Shown here piece after piece: positions 1 to 6,832 of a stretch of 10,330 nt of DNA (position 1 is the first letter of the stretch; each line of letters begins with the position of its first letter). The translations under genes and the position numbers were made by a program. The stretch covers positions 23,917 through 34,246 of the forward strand of contig QZLH01000725.1 in assembly GCA_003833135.1 (NCBI GenBank), in the 5' to 3' direction. The notes beneath the pieces are model-generated. The model saw only the letters and a list, made by a program, of their open reading frames with translations, had not been told where the DNA came from and made no database searches. This DNA is from Oehlia diaphana. Its lineage: Eukaryota > Glomeromycota > Glomeromycetes > Glomerales > Glomeraceae.

Positions 1-2
1 TA

Positions 3-173
3 GTCCGAATGTACATTACCTATATTATTGAACAGGAAAAGAACTTAATGAGTGCAATAATTAAAGAAGTGGATGACGAAGTCTGGAGAGATTTATTAAT
101 GAAGGGAAACTCTCGCACTTCGTTCTTAACAACAAATCTAAACCAAGCAACCAACCAACATAATTATATCTAG
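3..173 (+). CDS. 3' end of an unidentified gene entering from the left
   Basis: One frame is open from the window edge to a TAG at 171-173, giving 56 residues without a stop; the other two plus frames stop within the first 50 bases. Composition looks coding, with many charged residues early (EQEKN, IKEVDDEVWRDLL) and a Ser/Thr/Asn/Gln-rich end (SFLTTNLNQATNQHNYI), and the stretch is less AT-rich than what follows. I do not recognise the family. It may be the last exon of a gene starting outside the window, or an exon starting just after the TAG at bases 1-3, since AG there could be a 3' splice site. An internal ATG at 9-11 is in frame. A short chance ORF cannot be excluded. Confidence 0.4.
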   Translation, partial: VRMYITYIIEQEKNLMSAIIKEVDDEVWRDLLMKGNSRTSFLTTNLNQATNQHNYI

Positions 174-251
174 ATTTTGCTAACTTTGACGTCTTCACGT
201 GGCAGGTGGAGCCGACACCGTTTTCCAAATTTTTAAATTCACAGAAATGGA

Positions 252-696
252 CTTTACAAAAAAGAAAGGAAGCATTAGTAAACGTTTCCTAATAAGAAAA
301 AATTAAAAAATAATACAAGTTTCGTAACATTATGAAACTCACCATTTCAAGCCTCTGAATTCAACTCTCTGACCTACAAAAAAAATCAAAGGAAATGTTA
401 GCATACATTTCCTAATAAAAATTAATAAAAATTAAAAAGTTTCAAAGTAAAACTCTTCAAAATTTACCATTCCAAACCCCAGGCCAAACTTGCCATAAGT
501 TCTAAAAAAATAGGAAGAAATTATTAAAAAATTTTAATAGAGTTTCAAAGTGAACCACTTCAAAACTTACCATTTTCAAATTCTGAAGTCAAAAGCTGGC
601 CAAACGTCTAAAAAATAATTATAGGAAGCATTAAAAACATTTCCTAAAAATTAAAAAAAAATTTAAAAGTTTCGAAGTGAACGCTTCAAAACTTAC
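252..696 (-). repeat. Four-unit degenerate tandem array of exon/intron-like modules
   Basis: Four degenerate copies begin near 265, 388, 511 and 621 (spacing about 110-123). On the minus strand each unit has a 5' splice-site-like sequence right after ATG: GTAAGT at 696-691, GTAAGT at 570-565, GTAAAT at 467-462, GTGAGT at 342-337. Each then has an AT-rich stretch and a T-rich tract ending in AG, at 608, 502, 374 and 252. This gives intron-like segments of 89, 69, 94 and 91 nt separated by exon-like segments of 37, 34 and 31 nt (571-607, 468-501, 343-373). Branch-like GCTAAC and ACTAAT occur before the acceptors of the third and fourth. Each intron also begins with a self-complementary segment that would fold the 5' splice site into a hairpin. 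Whether it is transcribed or spliced is unknown; it could be a simple satellite that happens to carry splice-like sequences. Confidence 0.55.
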
Positions 697-716
697 CATT
701 TTGGTTTTTTGAAAGA

Positions 717-852
717 TTCCGATGAGAAAGGGAAGGGGAAAGAAAAGTAAAAAGGGGAAGTAAAAAGGAAAGGGGAAGGGGAAGGATAGGAGTGAGAGAA
801 GGGGAAGGAGAAGAAAGGAAGGGAGGGAAAGGGTAAGCGAAAGCAAGCTGTG
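717..852. repeat. Polypurine (G/A) low-complexity tract
   Basis: The plus strand is almost pure purine for about 130 bases, with many GGGAAGG and GGGGAAGG blocks and little else except occasional T and C. Such homopurine/homopyrimidine tracts can form triplex (H-DNA), and the clustered GGG/GGGG runs are compatible with G-quadruplex folding. An open reading frame of about 107 codons on the minus strand (954 to 631) crosses it, but there it encodes only Leu/Phe/Pro/Ser low-complexity sequence, so I do not call it a gene. Confidence 0.7.
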
Positions 853-854
853 AG

Positions 855-896
855 AAAAAAAAATTAAGCTTTTGCTAAAAAGCTTAATTTTTTTTT
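855..896. repeat. Perfect 19-bp inverted repeat (hairpin)
   Basis: Bases 855-873 (nine A then TTAAGCTTTT) are the exact reverse complement of 878-896, with a four-base GCTA loop. With its terminal T run it resembles a stem-loop that could form in either transcript, or a cruciform in DNA. It borders the polypurine tract. No gene end nearby calls for a terminator, and eukaryotic Pol II would not need one. Confidence 0.7.
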
Positions 897-972
897 TGCT
901 ATACTGCAGCACCACAGTAGGCGCAGCGGTAATTAAATTAATATCATGTGACACATGTGATATATAATTTTA

Positions 973-982
973 TATAAATAGG
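973..982 (+). promoter_or_regulatory. TATA-box-like core promoter element with no obvious gene
   Basis: TATAAATAGG lies in the plus orientation and is followed by a GGGGCTTCCCC palindrome. The same ten bases occur on the minus strand at 9111-9102, upstream of the intact F-box gene, which supports reading it as a core promoter element. Just upstream, at 943-955, is the near-palindrome CATGTGACACATG, made of two E-box-like CANNTG sites. Nothing protein-coding follows within 2 kb, so the promoter may be orphaned, drive a noncoding transcript, or be chance in AT-rich DNA. Confidence 0.3.
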
Positions 983-1028
983 GGCTTCCCCCAATCCAAA
1001 ATTTTTTTTTATAATTTTAATTTTAATT

Positions 1029-1080
1029 GGTAGATGTATATATATATACTTATATACATACATATATATATATTTATGTA
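1029..1080. repeat. AT-rich TA/CATA microsatellite
   Basis: Alternating TA runs interrupted by CATA steps fill most of this stretch. It is simple sequence with no coding content. Confidence 0.7.
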
Positions 1081-1081
1081 A

Positions 1082-1200
1082 TAATTTTACGAAAAGTCCC
1101 TCCTCTGTAAACAGGTAGAGGCCAATTAATACCTATAGGGGGAGGGCTATTGCTGCTCCCTCTACCTGTTTGTCTTCAGTAGTAAAGTTTAGTAAAATTA
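1082..1200. mobile_element. Small fold-back element, possibly a MITE
   Basis: Two nested pairs of inverted repeats are concentric. The outer pair is TAATTTTAC at 1082-1090 against GTAAAATTA at 1192-1200. The inner pair is AAACAGGTAGAGG at 1109-1121 against its exact complement at 1159-1171. The interior is GC-richer than its surroundings, with GGGGGAGGG and CTCCCTC blocks that can pair further. There is no coding capacity, and I could not identify a convincing target duplication. It ends 10 bases before a pogo-type MITE. It could be a structured transcript rather than a mobile element. Confidence 0.4.
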
Positions 1201-1208
1201 AATATAAT

Positions 1209-1700
1209 TACAGTCGCACCTCCATAAGTGCACCCTCTATAAGTGCATTCCTCCTTATATGCATGCCATGGTTTGGTCCCAAGCTAGGGACTTAGAGCTA
1301 AGTGCACACCCTCTATGTTCTACATGTGCATGTAATTCTGAATTCTGGATATATCAGAACACCTCCATAAATGCATTCACGTGACTATTATGTAATATTG
1401 ACCAATCATTGATAGCTGTTTGGTTCTTTAAAATAGATAAATTTGACAATTTATATTTTTTGAATAAAAAATATTTTTCAATCTTTTTAATTTTATTATA
1501 TTATTTCACACTACAGATCATTTTGTATGTGCAATTCTTTCATTAAAATGAAGATATAAAATAAAACCGAATTTAAATAAATATTCTCTCCAATTACTAA
1601 TATTGATTTTTCTATTGGCTGTTCTTTAAGTGCACACCCTCCCTAACTGCATGTGCATGGCCGGGCCTCAGATGCGTGCACTTATGGAGGTGCGACTGTA
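1209..1700. mobile_element. Pogo/Tc1-mariner-type MITE with TA target duplications
   Basis: The element spans 1211-1698 (488 bp). Its left terminal repeat at 1211-1232 begins CAGTCGCACCTCC and is the exact reverse complement of 1677-1698, 22 of 22 bases. Both ends are flanked by TA (1209-1210 and 1699-1700), the duplication expected of Tc1/mariner/pogo transposons; a CAGT start is common in the pogo/Tigger branch. Sub-terminal repeats of the motif CCTCYATAAGTGCA occur near 1233, 1305, 1360 and 1627, resembling repeated transposase-binding sites. A GTCCC/GGGAC inverted repeat lies near 1277. The interior (about 1380-1620) is AT-rich with no long ORF, so the copy is non-autonomous. The perfect terminal repeats suggest it is fairly young. 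Confidence 0.85.
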
Positions 1701-2250
1701 TAATGATATTATAAGTATATAATTATTAACAGCATAATAAAAGTATTTAAAAATATTCTGTAAATAAGTATTTTTACTTGCATTTAAAATAGTCTTAAAA
1801 GTTTAATTGTAAAAACCTTTTTCAATATTCTAAATATATTATTCTTTTAACAATGATTTTAAAGTATCATAATAAGTTAAAATGTGCTTTAAGAACATTT
1901 TTATGGTATCTTAAAAAAATTGGCTTGTCCAGTAAAGTATTCTGCAATCCTGCAAATATTCCACAAATCCGCAAATATCCAAAGTACTGCAATTCAATTG
2001 CAAAATATTTGTGGAATTGTGGAATATTTGCAAATTTGAGGAATGTCCACAAAAAAAACTAATTTTTTTTTAATGAAATATAATTTTTTAATTTAACTAA
2101 TAAAAAATATATTTCCTCTTATTATTAATCATAAAAAAAAAATCATTTTTCATTAACAAAATTTAAAAAAAATGATTTTATTTTTTAGAAAAAGATGGAT
2201 CGGTAATTGGAAAAACTGCCAGAAATGGCATTTTCTCTTATTATAACTGC
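1701..2250. other. Gene-free AT-rich spacer with a large imperfect palindrome
   Basis: I see no credible gene. Short ORFs on both strands around 1853-2062 are mirror images of one palindrome: GCAAATATTCCACAA at 1952-1966 is the exact complement of 2017-2031. The inner parts (CCACAAATCCGCAAATAT against the complement of about 2002-2020) also pair well, and the centre is TGCAATTCAATTGCA. A second inverted repeat based on AAAATCATTTTT/AAAAATGATTTT lies at about 2131-2188. TGCCAGAAATGGCA near 2218 looks like a half-unit leading into the following array. Confidence 0.6.
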
Positions 2251-2840
2251 AAAAAAAATGCCAGAACTAATAGTTCCAGCAATTTTAATAAAAAAAATAA
2301 AAAAAAATGCCAGAAATAATAGTTCTGGCGTTTTTACATAAAAAAAATTTAAAAAAAATGCCAGAACCTATAGTTCCAGCATTTTTACATAAAAAAATCA
2401 AAAGAAAATGCTGGAATCATAGTTCTGGCATTTTTATGTAAAAAAAATAAAAGAAAATGCTGGAACCATAGTACCGGCATTTTTATATAAAAAAATTAAA
2501 AGAAAATGCCAGAACTATAGTTCTGGCATTTTTATGTAAAAAAAATAAAAGAAAATGCTGGAACCCATAGTTCCAGCATTTTTATGTAAAAAAATTTAAA
2601 AGAAAACACCAGGACCATAGTTCTGGCATTTTTTTATGTAAAAAAAATCAAAAGAAAATACTAGAACCCAAAGTTCCAGCATTTTTATGTAAAAAAAAAT
2701 GAAAGAAAATACTGGAACCCATAGTTTTAGCGTTTTTATATAAAAAAAAATTAAAAGAAAATGCTGGAACCCATAGTTCTAGCGTTATTATGTAAAAAAA
2801 ATTAAAAGAAAATGCCGGAACCTATAGTTCTGGCATTTTT
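2250..2840. repeat. Twelve-copy tandem array of hairpin units, period about 50 bp
   Basis: Twelve copies share a palindromic core of the type GCCAGAA-(C)CTATAG-TTCTGGC separated by A-rich linkers. Core starts are 2260, 2309, 2360, 2410, 2459, 2508, 2557, 2607, 2660, 2711, 2763 and 2814, so the period is 49-53. The arms vary between CCAG/CTGG and CTGG/CCAG forms; copies 2, 6 and 7 pair perfectly. In a plus-strand RNA, copies 4, 11 and 12 keep full pairing through G-U wobbles and copies 5, 8 and 10 have one mismatch, while copies 1, 3 and 9 would pair better in the opposite strand. There is no coding potential. It is a satellite with strong stem-loop potential. Confidence 0.9.
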
Positions 2841-2880
2841 ATAATTATACGAAACTAACAGTTATGGGCAGCAATTAGAA

Positions 2881-2990
2881 TTGCAGAATTGCAGACTACT
2901 AACCACAATTCAACTCCAAAATCTGCAATATTGCAGAATTGCGAGCTACTAACCGCAATTCAACTCTAAAATCCACAATATTGCGGAATT
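2881..2990. repeat. 50-bp tandem repeat, about 2.2 copies
   Basis: TTGCAGAATTGC recurs at 2881 and 2931, and a third partial copy (TTGCGGAATT) starts at 2981, giving an exact 50-base period. The two full copies are closely similar, differing mostly by transitions (GCAGACTACTAACCACAA against GCGAGCTACTAACCGCAA). Each contains ACTAACC and a GCAATATTGC palindrome. The period matches that of the unrelated array just upstream. Confidence 0.85.
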
Positions 2991-3998
2991 TGAAAATCAT
3001 TTGTGATCTATCCTTACCCATACTGATAAAGAATGGCCAATGCTCATTTTCTAAAAAGTCCTTTTGAACATACCAGAACTATTAAACCACAAGAATTGTC
3101 TTTATCTCGAATGCTGCACAGGGATTCCTTATTACGAGAGTTTTACCATATGATTTTTCTTTGAGTTTTGTTGAACTATCAGAATCATTGGTGTATAGAT
3201 ACAATAATAGTGATTATGAAAGTTGAAGGGAGGTAATAAACTGTGACACATTTTAATGTACTTAACGAATTTTTATTAAATATTTTATGTTATATAGAAC
3301 ATAGTTGGCTCCATAATGAATATGCTCATTTACAAGGCAGAATATGTGAAGTTTATAGAGAGTTGAAAGAAATTAAAGGTGAACTATATGAATTTATAAA
3401 CTTAGGCAAGATTATATCAATTTACATTCACATAATAAGTATATCAATCACAAAAATGAAGTTCTTCAGGCCAAGATTAAGATTAATAATCTCAAATCAC
3501 AAATATTGAGCCAAGATGATGCCAATGTCGAATCATCAGAAAGTGAAAGTAATGACAATGATAATAGACCTGGCAAAAAAAGAAAAGTCAGAAGACATCA
3601 AATTGATCAATTAGATGACGAGTCTGAAACTGATGAAGAAAATGCTGGAATTCGTTAGAGATCAACTGATTTTGCATTTTACATGATTTGAATATCCTTC
3701 TTACGAATCTTTTATAATTATTATAGACTGAAATAAAGGTAATATTAAAATGACGCCTCCTGAATTAACGTTAAAATATGATAAAAAATTTACAAATGAG
3801 ACAAACACGAACATTTTATAACAATTAATACTATGATTGATTGCTTCTATGAAGCCTTAATTTAGTCCTTTGTATAAACAGATAAATGATTGGTTAGCTA
3901 TCTTACACAAGCATCGTAGAGCATGACTTTTATATGTTGAGCAAGGTGTAATTGATAAAAATAATAGAAGACTACATAAAAATAACAGATTGAGCGAG

Positions 3999-4058
3999 GT
4001 AGAATCTGTCTTTTTACTGTCATTTCGAAATTGATACTAAACATTCATTATATTTCAG
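3999..4058 (+). other. Recognisable 60-bp intron in the relic gene
   Basis: The donor is GAG followed by GTAGAA at 3999, the branch-like ATACTAAAC lies near 4034-4042, and the acceptor TATTTCAG ends at 4058. It joins codons in phase 0 between LHKNNRLSE and KKSCRVKG, both in open-looking sequence. Confidence 0.5.
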
Positions 4059-4259
4059 AAAAAATCATGTAGAGTCAAAGGTACTATTTCACTTTTCAAA
4101 TATAATGACAATTGAGTAAAAGATTATGATAAGACAGAGGTCCTAAACATTCTGAAAGATAATCGCTACCATTCATCTGAAGACTCAGAAACGGATAAAG
4201 AACAACCAAATGGTAAAAGAAAAATTATCGTATATAACTTGAGTTGGCATTTTGATGAG

Positions 4260-4338
4260 GTATAATAATCTTTTTTATCATATTTTATTAAAAATATTAA
4301 CTAATTTTATTTGTTTTAATAACATTATGTCTTTACAG
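4260..4338 (+). other. Recognisable 79-bp intron in the relic gene
   Basis: The donor is GTATAATA after codon GAG, the branch-like TTAACTAAT lies near 4298, and the acceptor CTTTACAG ends at 4338. Phase 0 splicing links NLSWHFDE to LINFL. The intron is much more AT-rich than the flanking exon relics. Confidence 0.5.
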
Positions 4339-4588
4339 CTTATCAATTTTCTCTGAAACGTCTTGGGTACTCACGTATTTTCTCTACAGATGGCACAATT
4401 AACAAGGAGTAGAAACTATGATGATGAAAGCTATTATATCACCTTATAATACCCTAAAAATAAATGCCCTAGAATGGGTATATAAAACCCAAAATATGCT
4501 CGTAAATACAGATTTTTCTGGTCCGAACACTCTGGCTGAAAATCAGTTACAAACTGATGGTAATACTCAAACCGAATATAATGATTGA

Positions 4589-5055
4589 GTCTTATATAGA
4601 TTTATAACAAAATTTTATTCATTTTATCATTTTATGATAGATTTATTATGAAATATTCATTTTTTATTATTTACTGCTTTTTAGTAAATTTAATAAATTT
4701 TATTAAAATAATATATAATTAATTGTTTTGATTTATTATTGAATAAAATTGGTTATTATTATTATGAATAAACTAAATCTGGCATTTTAAAAGAAATAAA
4801 TTTGTAATCTTTCATAAATATGTTTTAAGATCGATTTATGTACATTTTATAACTAAAAGTTTGACGAATAGTTTTATTTCTGAATTTTACCGATAATAAC
4901 GAATTTTTGCCGATTTTTAATTGCCAAGTGGCAGGCGAACTGTGCAAATCATCTATAATAATTTTGACAATTTTTTTGGCAATAATCAGCCAAATTTAGA
5001 CCAACTTTCATCCAACATTCATCAATTTGAAATTTAGACTATTCTGACCAGTATC
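4589..5055. other. Gene-free AT-rich spacer
   Basis: No ORF worth calling is present. The only structure I note is an inverted pair, ATTGCCAA at 4920-4927 against TTGGCAAT at 4976-4983, with an inner TGCCAAGTGGCA palindrome at 4922-4933. Confidence 0.6.
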
Positions 5056-5400
5056 TCTTCTTTATTTTTTATTCTAGAGCATAATATCTCCACTTTAGTC
5101 AAATGAAATCAACTTCCTTTATTAATTGAAAGTTGTTCAGACAGGTTGAAACTACTTGAATATTAATTTTCATGAATATGGATGTAGTACTTGAGGAAAA
5201 TTGCATTTTTCTAGATAATATTAACTCTTTTCTTGACTTTATTTTTTAATTTAGAGTGTAATATCTCCACTTCAGTCAAATGAAATCAACTTCCTTTGTT
5301 AATTGAAAGTTGTTCAGGTGGGTTGATACTACTTGAATATTACTTTTCATGAATGTGGGTGTAGCAATCAGAAAAAATTGCATTTTTTCTTGAATTTTTT
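5056..5400. repeat. 177-bp direct duplication of unknown origin
   Basis: Two copies lie in the same orientation. The landmark AGAG(CA/TG)TAATATCTCCAC starts at 5076 and again at 5253, an offset of 177. Both copies contain AGTCAAATGAAATCAACTTCC, a CAACTTCC/GAAAGTTG hairpin, TACTTGAATATTA and TTTCATGAATRTGG, in the same order. The copies differ mostly by single-base changes. There is no open frame through either copy. It could be a tandemly duplicated piece of a dispersed repeat. Confidence 0.85.
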
Positions 5401-6096
5401 TTTTTGTTTTTACTTGTGTTTACTAATATTTGATCCTCTTTTTTTTGTAAGTTTAGGACTCTATTGGATTTCATTTTGAAGGTATAACCTTTGAAAACAA
5501 ATTTTTTTTATTTTTATTTGAAAATATATAAGCTTATTTTATATATATCATTTTTAACATTTTTTTTATATTATAATAATAAAATGGAAATTATAAATAT
5601 TACCCATTTAATAATTAATTTCATTATGTTAAACAATATAGATGACATAAATAATTTCATCACTAGGAAATATTATTTAGTAATTTTTGCATTCATTTTA
5701 TATATAAATACAATTAAATTTATGATATACGTGCATGATTCTTAAAAATGTAATATACTAATTATATATTTAATAATTGCATTGCAAATAATTTTTTTTT
5801 TAGAACAATTATATTGTTATGCATGATTTTATTTTTTTAAATAAATGTACAAAGAATAAATTTACTTTTAATTTAATATACAATTTTTTATAAGTAATTT
5901 GAATTTTTTAAATGTAATATCTATATTTAAAACAATTAAACTATACACATGAGACTTTTAACAATTTAAATGGTGGTATTGTTAATTTTATTTATAAATT
6001 GATAATTTACAAAAATAATAACAATACCATTAATTCTTACAAAATACAGCCAATTAACTTTAAATTTTATGACAATACAATAATATTTGTAATATT
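5401..6096. other. Gene-free AT-rich region with one strong hairpin
   Basis: An 84-codon ORF at 5491-5745 is Ile/Phe/Tyr/Asn-rich low-complexity sequence as expected from about 85% AT DNA, and I do not call it a gene. At 5974-6029 a long stem is visible: TGGTATTGTTA at 5974-5984 is the exact complement of 6019-6029, and pairing continues inward with few mismatches to a GAT loop, giving an arm of about 26 bp. It ends some 70 bases before the DNA element that follows. Confidence 0.55.
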
Positions 6097-6832
6097 CTAA
6101 TCATGATTACACCCTGATTTCCCAACATCTATTTTCCAGACATACACTTTGCCTGATTCTGATTGCCTGACATGTTGTATTACCGAATAGACTTTTTGCC
6201 AACATATCATTTTCCTGACATGATATTATACTGACAGGAAATTTGCCCGAAAGTGAAAATGATTAAATATAACTGATGTAATTTTTAACTTTCAGTTTAT
6301 GCTAGTAATAAAATATTATTCTACATAAATTAATATTTTGTAATCAAATATGAATTGAATAATAAAATTTCTATTGATTTTTGATAATAAATTTGTGTAA
6401 AAAGAAATTAAATAACATTTTCTATAGTTTATATTTTTGCTTTATTTTAGTATTAGCTATATAATTTATGTGTAAAAAGAACTAATAAAAATAAAGAAAT
6501 AAAAATAATGAATAAAATTTTGCTTAGTTATTTTATAAATTTAAAAATTTTCATGAGTATTTCTATTTTTATTACTTAATAAATTAATAAAATAAATTAT
6601 ATTTCTAAATTAAATTACATTCAGTAAATGATTTTGTAAAATCACTCATTTCGTGGTAATATTATCTTTTGGGAAAATGTCTGTCGGGATATATGTTGTT
6701 GGTATAATAACATGTCAGGAAAATGGTATGTCAGTAAAAAGGTTATTTGGTAATATGACATGTTAGGCAATCAGGGTCGGGTAAAGTGTATGGAAAATGG
6801 GTGTCAGGAAATTGTCTGTCATCACTAATCAT
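6097..6832. mobile_element. Non-autonomous DNA element with long inverted arms and an 8-bp flanking repeat
   Basis: Bases 6117-6231 are an inverted copy of 6702-6813. By eye about 92 of 111 aligned positions match, with one 4-base gap, and nearly all differences are transitions. Each arm is built from a repeated motif of the type TTNCCTGACATG at intervals of 15-25 bases, resembling sub-terminal transposase-binding repeats. CTAATCAT stands directly outside both ends (6097-6104 and 6825-6832), consistent with an 8-bp target duplication as made by hAT elements. The outermost ends (GATTACACCC and the complement of GTCTGTCATCA) pair only poorly. The 470-bp interior is AT-rich and holds no transposase. 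Superfamily assignment rests only on the duplication length and is tentative. Confidence 0.7.

Larger units (their letters stand above)
3033..4588 (+). pseudogene. Decayed multi-exon gene with coiled-coil-like, acidic and NLS-like segments
   Basis: Coding-like segments follow one another in shifting frames. 3033-3164 starts MANAHFLKSPF and ends at TGA. 3152-3256 contains DFSLSFVELSES with a TGA at 3224. 3249-3400 is Leu/Glu/Lys-rich (CEVYRELKEIKGELYEFI) and coiled-coil-like. 3398-3658 has heptad-like ILNN/KSQIL sequence, then an acidic Ser/Glu/Asp run, then GKKRKVRR at 3572-3595, resembling a nuclear localisation signal, then more acidic residues. 3750-3998 has stops at 3819, 3834, 3858 and 3924 and includes the clear run LHKNNRLSE. 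4059-4259 has a TGA at 4113 and contains SSEDSETDKEQ and GKRKIIVYNLSW. 4339 to about 4450 has a TGA at 4354. The final segment ends QTDGNTQTEYND with TGA at 4586. Indels of one base near 3253 and 3400 would explain two of the frame changes. The modular style (coiled coil, acidic linker, NLS, short conserved W motif) suggests a nuclear or transposon-derived lineage-specific family, but I cannot name it. It might also be two adjacent relics, split near 3658-3750. Confidence 0.6.

Noticed and set aside
855..896. Hairpin followed by T run as an intrinsic terminator
   Set aside because: The setting is eukaryotic and no gene ends just upstream on either strand; the symmetric A/T arms fit a repeat better.
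1853..2062. Overlapping ORFs on both strands (69 and 61 codons)
   Set aside because: They are two readings of one large palindrome, so openness on both strands follows from symmetry and not from coding.
2250..2840. CRISPR array
   Set aside because: The regular 50-bp period covers the whole unit: the linkers are A-rich and alike instead of unique spacers, and there are no cas genes.
4920..4983. Helitron or MITE end based on ATTGCCAA/TTGGCAAT
   Set aside because: The arms are only 8 bp, with no clear terminal motif or target duplication.
5491..5745. 84-codon plus-strand ORF
   Set aside because: It is Ile/Phe/Tyr/Asn/Leu-rich low-complexity sequence expected in very AT-rich DNA, without a domain, splice context or promoter.
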